Shown one piece after another: positions 27,987 to 36,749 of a stretch of 64,000 nt of DNA. A model generated the notes under the pieces. That model made no database searches, was not told the DNA's origin, and was given only the letters and a program-made list of their open reading frames with translations. The stretch spans positions 298,883 to 362,882 of the forward strand of contig NZ_PVTE01000004.1 of assembly GCF_003002825.1 (NCBI RefSeq), read 5' to 3'. Made by a program: the position numbers and the translations under genes. The stretch comes from Spirosoma oryzae (GTDB taxonomy: Bacteria > Bacteroidota > Bacteroidia > Cytophagales > Spirosomataceae). Within the stretch, counting starts at the first letter, position 1. Every line of letters starts with the position of its first letter.

Positions 27987-29858
27987 CTACAGCGCCGTCA
28001 GTTTCGTGTTGTAGCGATTCCAGATTTCGCTGGCCGGGATAAACAACTCGAACCGGGTTCCCCGCTGACTATCGACGCTGATCGTACCGCCTAGCTGCCG
28101 GCTTAGCGACACGATCAGGCGGTGTCCGAAGGAGTTACCCCGGCCCCACAACTGGGTGTCGATACCCGGCCCGTTGTCCTGCACAATGAGTCGGAGTGCG
28201 AGTTGCCCTTCGGTGTCGGCTCCGTCGTTGACCGTACCAAAATTGATTAGCAGATAGGGTCGTTCGACGCTGTGATAAGCATATTTGAACGCGTTTGTCA
28301 GCAGTTCGTTCAGGATCAGACCAACCGGGATGGCAACGTCGACGTCCAGTTGCAAGGGCATTACGTTGCGCTCAAGATCGACCGCGTCCGGCGTAAAATC
28401 GTAAGCCCGCATCAGTTCATGAGCCAGTTCACCGATATAGTCCTGCATATTCAGGCGGCTTACATCGGTCCCCTGATAAAGCCGGTGGTGAATCAGAGCC
28501 ATAGCTTCTACCCGCAACTGCCCATCAAGTACGGCCTGCGCAGCGCCTTTATCCTGTAACCGGCTCGATTGCAGCCGTAGCAGGCTGGAAATGATGCTGA
28601 GGTTATTCTTCACCCGGTGGTGTAACTCCTGCATCAGCGTTTTCAGCTGGTCGGCCTGTTTGCTGATCTGTGCATTGTTCTCCGAAACGACCCGGTTGGT
28701 GTCGGCCAGTTGCGCGTTGGTTTTGCGAATAATCCGGTACTGACCATACAGAATACCGACCAATAGCAGGAGCAATGCGGTACCGCCGACCAATGCCCAG
28801 AGCTGGTGTTTTTGTCGCTCGTTATCGGTAGCCAGTTGACTGATACGGGCCTGCTTCTGCGCCGTCTGATACCGCGTTTCGGCGTCGATCAGTTGCTTAC
28901 TTTTCTCCGCTGTCTGCACGCTGTCCCGAAATAGCGCGTACTGCCGATGATACGCCAGTGCCTGCCTGTAGTCTCCTTCTTTTTCGGCGATACGGGTCAG
29001 CACATCGTATGCCTCTTTATGAATGTTGATTGGTTCGCTGGAATGCGGGGCTCGTTCCAGTCCCAGTTTCGCATATCGCTTCGCTTCTGCCAACCGATTG
29101 AGCAGCAATAACGTGTTGGGCAGGTTAATATACACGTGATCTTTAATGGCGGGCTCATTCACTTTATCGGCCCATCGCAGACACTCCCGGTAGGCCCGCT
29201 CTGATTCGTTCAGCTGACCCGCATTTTTCTGGGTGATTGCCCGGTTGAGCAACAGTACGTGGTACCCCCAGTCGTCGTTGATCTGTTTGTATAACTGAAG
29301 CGCCTTCGCACTATAGGCCAGTGATTCAGCCCGGTGCGCCGGATTGTCGTTGAAGTTGGCCAAATTGGACAGTGCGTCCGCTTCGGCCTCAACCAGTCGA
29401 TACCGTCGTGCTTCTGCCAGCCCCGCCTGATAGTACTTACCCCGGTTGACTTCGTCGCCTATGCGTTCGTAGATATGCCCAATCATCACCAGAAGCGCCG
29501 ATATTTCCTCGTGGTTATTCGCCCGTCGTTGCAGGGTGATAGCCCGCTGGAAGTACGTTAGCGCCCTGGCGTATTCCTCCCGCTGCTTCGCTACATAGCC
29601 CAGCGACCGGTATACCTTACCCAGCACACCAGGCTTGCCATTCTGCGTAGCCAGTTCCAGCGCCCGCTGCATAACCGAATCAGCCGTGTCGAACTGCCCC
29701 TGGTCAACAAATCGATCCGCGAATCGGCGGCAGGTTTTTATCTGTACGGTGTCGGGTCTTGCCCTGATCGAGTCCAGCACCACCCGCGCCGATTGCGCCC
29801 GCAACAACGACGCCTGAGCAACAAGGAGTAAAGCAACAAGTAAACGTATGCCCTTCAT
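27987..29858 (-). CDS. Sensor histidine kinase, TPR plus HisKA_2 type
   Basis: A 623-residue sensor kinase. A signal peptide (1-22, ending LRA-Q) leads to a periplasmic TPR region (about 35-320) and a coiled segment. One transmembrane helix (about 353-376) and a second coiled coil come before the HisKA_2 phosphoacceptor ELHHRVKNNLSIISSLLRLQ (His413/414). The ATPase domain has N-box NELLTNAFKYAYH, G1 DNGPGI and GNSFGHRL. Periplasmic TPRs with an HWE/HisKA_2 core are a recurrent Bacteroidota layout. No response regulator is adjacent, so it is an orphan here. The signal is unknown. Confidence 0.9.
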   Translation of the reverse strand: MKGIRLLVALLLVAQASLLRAQSARVVLDSIRARPDTVQIKTCRRFADRFVDQGQFDTADSVMQRALELATQNGKPGVLGKVYRSLGYVAKQREEYARALTYFQRAITLQRRANNHEEISALLVMIGHIYERIGDEVNRGKYYQAGLAEARRYRLVEAEADALSNLANFNDNPAHRAESLAYSAKALQLYKQINDDWGYHVLLLNRAITQKNAGQLNESERAYRECLRWADKVNEPAIKDHVYINLPNTLLLLNRLAEAKRYAKLGLERAPHSSEPINIHKEAYDVLTRIAEKEGDYRQALAYHRQYALFRDSVQTAEKSKQLIDAETRYQTAQKQARISQLATDNERQKHQLWALVGGTALLLLLVGILYGQYRIIRKTNAQLADTNRVVSENNAQISKQADQLKTLMQELHHRVKNNLSIISSLLRLQSSRLQDKGAAQAVLDGQLRVEAMALIHHRLYQGTDVSRLNMQDYIGELAHELMRAYDFTPDAVDLERNVMPLQLDVDVAIPVGLILNELLTNAFKYAYHSVERPYLLINFGTVNDGADTEGQLALRLIVQDNGPGIDTQLWGRGNSFGHRLIVSLSRQLGGTISVDSQRGTRFELFIPASEIWNRYNTKLTAL

Positions 29859-29875
29859 CAGTTTAGGAAAAGGCG

Positions 29876-29883
29876 CAAAAGTA
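29876..29883 (-). promoter_or_regulatory. -7 box for the histidine kinase gene
   Basis: TACTTTTG on the minus strand is an exact TAnnTTTG match only 17 bases before the ATG, which implies a leader of about 10 bases. Confidence 0.45.
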
Positions 29884-30105
29884 CTGAAAGTTAGGCAGTC
29901 ACGTCAGCCACACTACTAAGCGGCAAACGGTGGCCCGGTGGCAGGCTCGGAATGACAGACGATCAACGAGCTTCGTTGCCAGGCTACCAAACGTTCATAC
30001 ACCAACTCGTTCGGCAACGGGTCAATGGTCGCAACAGAATGGGGCTACTCATTGCAAATACGGGTTCAGATGTCGTATTTTGCGGCCATAAATCACGTAC
30101 CCGAA

Positions 30106-30486
30106 ATGAATTTCCCCGCAGAACTGAAATACACGCAGGATCATGAGTGGATTCGGCTGGAAGAAGACGGAACGGCCGTCGTAGGCATCACTGATTTTGC
30201 GCAGCACGAACTGGGCGACATCGTTTTTGTCGACGTATCGTCGGTTGGTCAATCGCTGGCACAGGGCGATGTGTTTGGCTCGGTCGAAGCCGTTAAAACC
30301 GTATCGGACCTTTTTCTGCCCATCGACGGGGAGATTCTGGAGCTGAACAGCGCAGTCGAGAAAAAGCCCGAACTGCTCAACAGCGATCCGTACGGCGACG
30401 GATGGATCATCAAGATCAAACCAGCCAATACAGATTTCGATGCACTGCTGAGCGTCGACGCCTATCAGGAACTGGTGGGTGCCTGA
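30106..30486 (+). CDS. gcvH: Glycine cleavage system H protein
   Basis: A 126-residue H protein, the lipoyl carrier of the glycine cleavage system. [16 protein letters not shown] is the standard start and fixes it at 30106; an in-frame ATG 81 bases upstream would add unrelated sequence. The lipoyl lysine is Lys64 in [12 protein letters not shown]. Length is normal. gcvP/gcvT are not nearby. sprA-gcvH-vanZ proximity is recurrent in Bacteroidota; here a kinase is interposed after sprA. A near-consensus -7 (TATTTTG, 30076-30082) lies upstream. Confidence 0.96.
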   Translation: MNFPAELKYTQDHEWIRLEEDGTAVVGITDFAQHELGDIVFVDVSSVGQSLAQGDVFGSVEAVKTVSDLFLPIDGEILELNSAVEKKPELLNSDPYGDGWIIKIKPANTDFDALLSVDAYQELVGA

Positions 30487-30505
30487 TCGTTCTAGTACAT
30501 ACCGG

Positions 30506-30549
30506 AAAAAAAGGCTCCATCAGGCACCATGCCGGGGAGCCTTTTTTTT
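30506..30549 (+). terminator. Terminator after gcvH
   Basis: The stem GGCTCC (30513-30518) and GGAGCC (30536-30541) is flanked by A7 and T8, a good intrinsic terminator. Confidence 0.85.
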
Positions 30550-30575
30550 GTAAAACGTAACGACCAACTTTCTTC

Positions 30576-31859
30576 ATGAACCTACTGATTCGCGCGGCAC
30601 AGATCGTCGATGCAACGTCGGCCCACGATGGGCAGCGTTGCGACCTGCTGATAGAAAACGGCCTGATTCGTCAAATCGGCACCGACATACCGGCCCCCGA
30701 CGGTACACGGGTTGTCGAAGCCGATAATCTGCACGTATCGCCGGGCTGGATCGATATGCGGGTGCTGGCGCAGGACCCCGGCTTCGAGCACAAGGAAGAC
30801 CTGACGAGCGTGTGCCGAACCGCGACAGCCGGGGGCTTTACCGACATCGTACTGCTGCCGAACACGCAACCCGTCGTCGATGCCAAAGGACCGCTGGGCT
30901 ACGTACAACGGATGAGCACCGGGCAACCCGTTCGGATTCATGCAATGGCTGCGATTACCAAGGGAGCGGCCGGGGTCGATTTTACCGATATGATCGATTT
31001 GCACCATGCCGGAGCCGTCGCGTTTTCCGATGGTACGCATCCGCTGCAAAACCCAGATCTGCTGTTGAAGACGCTGCAATACCTGCAACCCATTGGCGGC
31101 CTGCTGATCAATCAGCCCGAAGAAACGACGCTGACCCACTACGGACAGATGCACGAAGGGGTGCAGAGTACGCTGCTGGGGATGAAGGGCATTCCCGCGC
31201 TGGCGGAAGAGATTATGGTCGAACGGGATCTGCGCTTACTGGCTTACGTGCTGGAAGGCGACACGCAATCCACCGACGCGCCGATGCTGCACTTTTCGAC
31301 CCTGTCGTCGGCCCGGTCGGTCGACCTGATCCGGCAGGCAAAGACGCAGGGCTTACCCGTCAGCTGCGACGTAGCCGTGCATCAACTGGTTTTCAATGAC
31401 ACGGCCCTGGCGAGTTTCGACACCAATCTGAAAGTCAGACCCCCCTTCCGGTCAGCCGCTGACGTCGACGCACTTTGGGCGGGGCTGGCCGACGGTACGA
31501 TCGATGCGATCGTTTCGGACCATACGCCACAGGATGCGGAAAGCAAGAACCTTGAATTTGACATGGCCGAGTTCGGCATCATCGGACTCGAAACCGTCTT
31601 TGCCGCGCTGATGACGCACAACCGCGCCCTGCCCCTGTCGGTACTCGTTGACCGGCTATCGACGCGCCCCCGGCAGATTCTCCGCCTGCCCGCGCTGCGA
31701 TTAGCGGAAGGTGAACCGGCCATGCTGACGCTGTTCGACCCTACGCAATCGTGGACATACGACAAGACACTGTCGAAATCGCACAACTCGCCGTTTCTGG
31801 GTAAAACCCTCACCGGGCGAGTGGTAGGCACCGTGGTCGGCACGACGTTTACTGTGTAA
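30576..31859 (+). CDS. Dihydroorotase-like protein, metal ligands lost
   Basis: A 427-residue amidohydrolase-fold protein most like type I dihydroorotase. The metal motif DxHxHxR is replaced by D60-M-R-V-L-A-Q, so both histidines are absent. The HCED-type histidine is Gln in LINQPEE. HVST is kept as HFST, and SDHAPH is SDHTPQ, with its last His lost. Catalysis as a zinc dihydroorotase is therefore unlikely; it may be a structural partner of aspartate transcarbamoylase, as PyrC' is in Pseudomonas. Similar ligand-poor proteins are annotated pyrC in Bacteroidota. It follows the gcvH terminator. Confidence 0.85.
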   Translation: MNLLIRAAQIVDATSAHDGQRCDLLIENGLIRQIGTDIPAPDGTRVVEADNLHVSPGWIDMRVLAQDPGFEHKEDLTSVCRTATAGGFTDIVLLPNTQPVVDAKGPLGYVQRMSTGQPVRIHAMAAITKGAAGVDFTDMIDLHHAGAVAFSDGTHPLQNPDLLLKTLQYLQPIGGLLINQPEETTLTHYGQMHEGVQSTLLGMKGIPALAEEIMVERDLRLLAYVLEGDTQSTDAPMLHFSTLSSARSVDLIRQAKTQGLPVSCDVAVHQLVFNDTALASFDTNLKVRPPFRSAADVDALWAGLADGTIDAIVSDHTPQDAESKNLEFDMAEFGIIGLETVFAALMTHNRALPLSVLVDRLSTRPRQILRLPALRLAEGEPAMLTLFDPTQSWTYDKTLSKSHNSPFLGKTLTGRVVGTVVGTTFTV

Positions 31860-31984
31860 GAAGGTAAGGCTCAGGGCTGTTGCGGCACCATCGTCCCTTT
31901 CTTCGGTACGGTACGTTATTTCTCAGCTGCGCCCGGCTTGACAGCCTCCGTAAACGTTGACCATAGACTTTTGAACAAAATACG

Positions 31985-32542
31985 ATGAACGGCTTTCTCT
32001 CTTATTTCAACCATCCGCTGCTGAAGTTTCCGCTGCTGGCCGGTCTGGCCACCGGCGTTCTTTGCTTCCTTTATTTCCTGGCGCTGTACGCACTGGGCGT
32101 TCCTCCGCTGGGCAATATCCGCGTGCTCGATTTTGGCATCGTCATCATTATGATGGTCGCCACGGTCTGGTACTACCGCAAATACGTGGGGCACGGCATG
32201 ATGCACCTTTGGGAGGGCATCACAATCTGTTATGTGCTGAATACGATAGCGGCCCTGATAACGGGCTGGCTCATTTATTTTTTCGTGACGGTTGTCAGTC
32301 CCGACGTGTTTGCCGAGTACGTTGCCAACTCCAAACAGCTACTGCTGGACAGCAAAAAGCAGCTGACCGATCAGTTCGGGCCGGAGACCTTCAACCAACA
32401 GTGGCAGAAAATCAGTACCATGACACCGGGGGTATTACTTCCCGACGAGATGACAAAGAAAACCGCTCTGGCTGTGTTGCCGGTACTGATTATTTCGTTG
32501 ATATTTCGCAAACAGGATTACGGTGTTTTTCGACAGCCGTAA
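31985..32542 (+). CDS. DUF4199 membrane protein 1
   Basis: A 185-residue membrane protein with about four hydrophobic helices (residues 16-37, 46-62, 77-100, 160-176) and a charged periplasmic or cytoplasmic loop at about 105-150. It fits DUF4199, a Bacteroidota family of unknown function. A second DUF4199 gene follows 57 bases later. Pairs of these genes near dihydroorotase are common in Cytophagales; their role is unknown. Confidence 0.8.
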   Translation: MNGFLSYFNHPLLKFPLLAGLATGVLCFLYFLALYALGVPPLGNIRVLDFGIVIIMMVATVWYYRKYVGHGMMHLWEGITICYVLNTIAALITGWLIYFFVTVVSPDVFAEYVANSKQLLLDSKKQLTDQFGPETFNQQWQKISTMTPGVLLPDEMTKKTALAVLPVLIISLIFRKQDYGVFRQP

Positions 32543-32599
32543 CCTGCTTTTCCATCACTTACCGATGCTTCCCTAAACGCGTCTTTGGGCGCAAACACC

Positions 32600-33112
32600 A
32601 TGAACGAACAACCTTCTTCGGCCCGCCTTGCCCTGAAATGGGGTGGAATTCTCGGCCTTGTCCTGATTCTGATTACGCTTATCATGTACATGACCACGCC
32701 GGTGGGTAACGCTGGTTTTTCGGCCTTGACGATCGTGGCGATGGTCGCCTTTATATCGCTGGCACTGGTCGAATACCGCCGGACAAACGAAGGTTTCATC
32801 ACGTACGGTGAAGGCATGGGCATCGGCGCATTGCTGTCAGCGGTGGCGGGCCTACTGTCGTCGGCCTTTATTACGTTTTATAACGTCGTCATCGACCCAA
32901 CGATTCAGCAGCGCGCTACGGAAGCAGCCCGCGAACAGCTGGAAAAGCAAAACATGAGCGACGAGCAGATTGAGCAGGCGATGGAGATGGCGCAGAAATT
33001 TCAGGCACCGGGCTTCGTCTTCGTGGCGCAGGTATTTGGCACCATCATCATGGGCGTACTGCTGACGCTGATCGTAGCCGCTATCGTTCGTCGTAACCGC
33101 CCCGTCTTTTAA
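32600..33112 (+). CDS. DUF4199 membrane protein 2
   Basis: A 170-residue membrane protein of the DUF4199 family with helices at about 14-31, 41-57, 74-96 and 142-163. An acidic, Met/Gln-rich stretch (KQNMSDEQIEQAMEMAQK) lies between helices 3 and 4. The ATG at 32600 is preferred over a TTG 15 bases upstream. It is a divergent paralogue of the preceding gene. gldF starts 33 bases downstream, so the three genes may be one transcript. Confidence 0.8.
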   Translation: MNEQPSSARLALKWGGILGLVLILITLIMYMTTPVGNAGFSALTIVAMVAFISLALVEYRRTNEGFITYGEGMGIGALLSAVAGLLSSAFITFYNVVIDPTIQQRATEAAREQLEKQNMSDEQIEQAMEMAQKFQAPGFVFVAQVFGTIIMGVLLTLIVAAIVRRNRPVF

Positions 33113-33145
33113 TCCGGCGCGTCGCTCAATGACGCGCCTTTCTCT

Positions 33146-33880
33146 GTGTTTCCCGTGCTGGCTATTTTTCGGAAAGAAGTCAATCAGTTTTTCTCGTCGC
33201 CCATTGCCTACATCATCATGGCCGTTTTTTTGACGGCGATCGGGCTGATGCTATGGGTATTTCCGGAAACGAGTCTGCTGGAAGCGGGCTATGCGGACCT
33301 GTCGGCCTTTTTCAGTCTGACGCCCTATGTATTGCTGTTTCTGGTGCCGGCCATCACCATGCGTACCATTGCCGACGAAGTCCGAACGGGCACGCTCGAA
33401 TGGCTGCTGACCAAACCCGTCAGCCGGTGGGCTATCGTTGGGGGTAAGTTTCTGGCCTGCTGGCTGCTGGTGGGGATCACACTGCTGCCCACGCTGTTGT
33501 ATTATGTCACCCTTTACCAGCTTGGCTCGCCCATCGGCAATATTGATTCGGCAGGGGTGTTTGGTGCGTATACGGGCTTGCTGCTGCTCGCGGGGGTGTT
33601 CGTCGCCATTGGCCTGTGGGCATCGTCGCTTAATGACAATCAGGTCGTCGCCTTCGTACTGGGGGTATTTCTTTGCTTTCTGCTTTACATCGGGCTGGGC
33701 GCGATAGCCGGGCTATCGGTGCTGGGCGGATTGAGCTACTACGTGGCTTACTTCGCACTCGACGAACAATACCGGGCGCTGGGTCGTGGTCTGATCGATT
33801 CCCGCAATGTTATTTACCTGCTTAGCCTCATCGTTTTCTTTTTGTGGCTAACCGTTGGCCGATTGAAAGCTGCGGTGTAA
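33146..33880 (+). CDS. gldF: GldF, gliding-associated ABC permease
   Basis: A 244-residue ABC-2 type permease matching GldF of the gliding-motility ABC transporter. FRKEVNQFFSSPIAYIIMAV, LLFLVPAITMRTIADE and GTLEWLLTKPVSRW are typical, and there are about six transmembrane helices. No ATG precedes the helices: GTG at 33146 is used, and GTG at 33155 (MLAIFRKE) is equally possible. GldG, normally encoded directly after gldF, is absent; vanZ follows after 45 bases. GldA is not here either. Confidence 0.9.
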   Translation: MFPVLAIFRKEVNQFFSSPIAYIIMAVFLTAIGLMLWVFPETSLLEAGYADLSAFFSLTPYVLLFLVPAITMRTIADEVRTGTLEWLLTKPVSRWAIVGGKFLACWLLVGITLLPTLLYYVTLYQLGSPIGNIDSAGVFGAYTGLLLLAGVFVAIGLWASSLNDNQVVAFVLGVFLCFLLYIGLGAIAGLSVLGGLSYYVAYFALDEQYRALGRGLIDSRNVIYLLSLIVFFLWLTVGRLKAAV

Positions 33881-33925
33881 CAATCAGTAGTCGCTGACAA
33901 AATCGGCCGTCATACCAACTATACC

Positions 33926-34282
33926 ATGAATCTGAAAACGCTGATCCTGACGGCTGCTATTGCCTGGACAATCATCATGTTTATCGGCTGTTCACTACCG
34001 GGCGAGGACGTACCGGAATCGATTTCGAACCGCGACAAGCTCACGCACATCGCCATCTTTGCCGCCTTCGGCTTTCTCTGGCGACTCAACGGGCAGAGCG
34101 TCGTAAAGGTGTTGCTGGCGGGTATCCTGTACGGTGCCCTGATCGAAGTCTGGCAAGCCGTAATGCCCATCAACCGGTCGGGTGATCTGGCCGACGCCAT
34201 CGCCGATACGGTCGGTGTCTGCGTTGGTATCCTACTAGCGCTGCCCGTTGGCCGGTACCTGGAGAAGCGGTTTGATCTGTGA
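33926..34282 (+). CDS. VanZ-like membrane protein
   Basis: A 118-residue VanZ-family protein with four helices. It shows SNRDKLTHIAIFAAFGFLW and the ILYGALIEVWQ plus DLADAIADTVGVCVGI motifs of the family. Residue Cys16 follows a hydrophobic stretch (IIMFIGC), which could look like a lipobox but is more likely part of helix 1. The function is unknown; the family is named after a teicoplanin-resistance gene. It sits near gcvH in many Bacteroidota. Confidence 0.88.
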   Translation: MNLKTLILTAAIAWTIIMFIGCSLPGEDVPESISNRDKLTHIAIFAAFGFLWRLNGQSVVKVLLAGILYGALIEVWQAVMPINRSGDLADAIADTVGVCVGILLALPVGRYLEKRFDL

Positions 34283-34482
34283 CGATCAGGCTGGCGTCGG
34301 CTGGTGAGCGGGCATAGACATGTCAGTTTTGGGGAGTATTACCTGCGCCAAAACTGGCCGGCGCGCCGAACTCTACCGGATGTTTTCGGTTGTAACCCAT
34401 AGTGTTGCGTTAAAAAGAACGAAGGGCTGGTCACCCGTTCGGGAAAATTTCCCAATTTGAGACCCACTAACCATTGATTTTT

Positions 34483-35379
34483 ATGCACATTGGATTTGTT
34501 GGCCTGGGCAAGATGGGGTTCAACCTCGTCAAAAACCTGATCCGTCATGGTCATACCGTAGTCGGCTACGACGTCAACCGGACATTGGTTGATTCCATCA
34601 AAGAACAGGGCGCACAGGGTGCCTACACCTTACAGGAGTTGTACGATGCTCTGCCCGAAAAGCGGATATTGTGGCTGATGATTCCAGCCGGTCCGCTGAT
34701 CGACAAGGTCATTGAAGAGTTACTGGGCGTTATCAAAGCGGGCGATACCCTCATCGACGGTGGTAATTCGCATTACAAAGATTCGATCCGTCGGCACGAT
34801 TACCTGAAAGAAAAAGGGATCGGCTACCTCGACTGCGGTACGAGTGGCGGTATGAGTGGTGCTCTGAACGGAGCCTGCACCATGGTTGGCGGTGATCCCG
34901 ACGTAATCGCACCACTGCACGAGGTATTCACGCAGATCTCCGTTGAAAACGGCTACCTCTACACCGGACCGTCGGGGAGCGGCCACTTTGTCAAGATGGT
35001 ACACAACGGGATTGAGTACGGCATGATGCAGTCGATTGCCGAAGGCTTCGAGGTACTGGACAAGAGCGAGTTCCCCATCGATTTTGAAGCGGTCGCCAAG
35101 ATGTGGAGCCACGGATCGGTAATTCGCGGCTGGCTGATGGAACTCACCCAGAACGCATTCAGCAAAGATCCCAAGCTGGACGAAATCAAAGGGCGGATGT
35201 TCTCGTCGGGCGAAGGTAAATGGACGCTGGAAGCAGCCCTCGACATGGGTGTTCCAACGCCCGTTATCGCGCTGTCGCTGATGATGCGCTACCGGTCTCT
35301 TCAGGACGACACGTTCACCGGAAAAGTGGTCGCTGCACTGCGCAACGAATTTGGCGGCCACGCCGTCGAGAAAAAATAA
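34483..35379 (+). CDS. gnd: 6-phosphogluconate dehydrogenase, short (GntZ/YqeC) type
   Basis: A 298-residue decarboxylating 6-phosphogluconate dehydrogenase of the short class (about 300 residues against about 470 in E. coli Gnd), making ribulose 5-phosphate. The Rossmann motif GFVGLGKMG is at residues 4-12. GGNSHYKDS, LDCGTSGGMSG and SGHFVKMVHNGIEYGM are the active-site segments. MHIGFVGLG sets the start at 34483 over an upstream in-frame TTG. It appears monocistronic. Short enzymes are often NAD-preferring; that is not shown here. Confidence 0.93.
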   Translation: MHIGFVGLGKMGFNLVKNLIRHGHTVVGYDVNRTLVDSIKEQGAQGAYTLQELYDALPEKRILWLMIPAGPLIDKVIEELLGVIKAGDTLIDGGNSHYKDSIRRHDYLKEKGIGYLDCGTSGGMSGALNGACTMVGGDPDVIAPLHEVFTQISVENGYLYTGPSGSGHFVKMVHNGIEYGMMQSIAEGFEVLDKSEFPIDFEAVAKMWSHGSVIRGWLMELTQNAFSKDPKLDEIKGRMFSSGEGKWTLEAALDMGVPTPVIALSLMMRYRSLQDDTFTGKVVAALRNEFGGHAVEKK

Positions 35380-35523
35380 TTTTTTTTATTCAACGGATTC
35401 GCTTCAAATAGTAAGAACTTGCGTTCGGAGCGAATTCCCTTGCGAATCATTTAGTGGCTTATATCGGGCACCGGATCAAATCTATTCCGATTTGTTTCGT
35501 TGTACTCATAAGCACCTGTTGAC

Positions 35524-35557
35524 AGCCGGCGGATTGTTTGACATCCGCCGGCTTTTT
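35524..35557 (+). terminator. Terminator after gnd
   Basis: The stem AGCCGGCGGAT (35524-35534) and ATCCGCCGGCT (35543-35553) with a T-rich tail lies 145 bases past the gnd stop. Confidence 0.8.
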
Positions 35558-35591
35558 ATTTTTTAACCCCCTCCTCCTCTACCGTAGTTGC

Positions 35592-36656
35592 ATGAAGACC
35601 CTTGGCCCCATCAACGACCCTACATTCGTAGAAAAAACGTATTCACGATTCGACCGGGCGCTGCTGACACTGATTAAAGATGAGCGCGATCTGCCCTTTG
35701 CTTACCTGGCGATAAAAATTACACTGACGCTGATCCCACTAGCCGTGTTGTTGTTCATGCCGTTTGTCACGGGCGCTCTATGGTGGGGTATCGCAGCCGT
35801 TCATTTTTACATCAGCAATTTCGTGTTCAAGGGCCCGTTTGGGCTGATGCTTCACTGCACGAGCCACCGGCAGTTTTTCAAATCCGAACACGACTGGCTG
35901 AACAAGTACATTCCGTGGATACTGGCTCCGTTTTTCGGCCACTCGCCCGAAACGTACTACAGCCACCACATCGGCATGCACCATTCGGAAAACAACCTTG
36001 AAGATGATGAAAGCAGTACGATGACCTATCAGCGGGATAGCCTGCGCAGCTTCCTGGCTTATTTCGGACAGTTTCTGCTGCTAGGGGTTCACGAACTGGT
36101 CGGCTACCTGCACTGGAAAAACCGCAGCAAACTGGCCAAACGCGCGATGTTCGGCGAGCTGTTCTTTTTTGCCTTCTGTATCGCCCTGTGCTTCGTGAAT
36201 TGGCCCGCTGCCGTTGCGGTATTCATTCTGCCCATGTTTATTTACCGCCTGATCGCCATGCTCGGCAACTGGACACAGCACGCCTTTGTGTGTAGCGAAG
36301 ATCCCGGCAACGCCTACAAAAACAGCATTACGTGCATCAACGTAAAATACAACAAGAAGTGCTGGAACGACGGCTACCACATCAGTCACCATATCCGCCC
36401 GGCCATGCACTGGACCGAGCACCCTATCTTTTTCCAGAAAACCATCGATAAGTACGCGCAGCATAAGGCCGTGATCTTCGACGGACTGGATTTCCTACAG
36501 ATTTTTTTCCTGCTGATGCGTCGTCGCTACGACCGGCTGGCCCAGCATATGGTCAATGTCAACGGCGCGTTTGCCGACGAACAGGAAGCCATCGACCTGC
36601 TTCGCAGCCGTACGCAGCGCATTCCGCTGGCCGTAGCCGAACCTGTAGCGGCATAG
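35592..36656 (+). CDS. Membrane fatty-acid desaturase/hydroxylase family protein
   Basis: A 354-residue di-iron fatty-acid desaturase-superfamily protein. The three histidine boxes are visible: HCTSH (88-92), HHIGMHH (125-131) and HISHH (263-267). Hydrophobic helices lie at about 38-76 and 184-225. ATG 35592 is chosen because upstream in-frame sequence overlaps the gnd terminator. It probably introduces a double bond or hydroxyl into membrane lipid or a carotenoid-like substrate; the substrate cannot be told. It is convergent with the nuclease gene. Confidence 0.85.
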   Translation: MKTLGPINDPTFVEKTYSRFDRALLTLIKDERDLPFAYLAIKITLTLIPLAVLLFMPFVTGALWWGIAAVHFYISNFVFKGPFGLMLHCTSHRQFFKSEHDWLNKYIPWILAPFFGHSPETYYSHHIGMHHSENNLEDDESSTMTYQRDSLRSFLAYFGQFLLLGVHELVGYLHWKNRSKLAKRAMFGELFFFAFCIALCFVNWPAAVAVFILPMFIYRLIAMLGNWTQHAFVCSEDPGNAYKNSITCINVKYNKKCWNDGYHISHHIRPAMHWTEHPIFFQKTIDKYAQHKAVIFDGLDFLQIFFLLMRRRYDRLAQHMVNVNGAFADEQEAIDLLRSRTQRIPLAVAEPVAA

Positions 36657-36670
36657 TGCTCGATACTCAG

Positions 36671-36744
36671 AAAAACATCGGATTGAAATCCGGCGCAATC
36701 ATAGATGGATTTCATCTTGCGCCGGGTTTCAACCCGGTGTTTTT
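36671..36744. repeat. REPIN-like double hairpin, convergent terminator
   Basis: The 28-base arms 36671-36698 and 36717-36744 pair, with A5 and T5 ends that suit termination in both directions. Each arm is also its own hairpin: GGATT-GAA-ATCC on the left, GGGTT-TCA-ACCC on the right. The arms differ at three positions, two of which are compensatory within the arm hairpins. Confidence 0.8.
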
Positions 36745-36749
36745 GTTTT

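Noticed and set aside
29859..30105. Glycine riboswitch upstream of gcvH
   Set aside because: No tandem aptamer-like structure could be seen, and the expected leader is under 20 bases.
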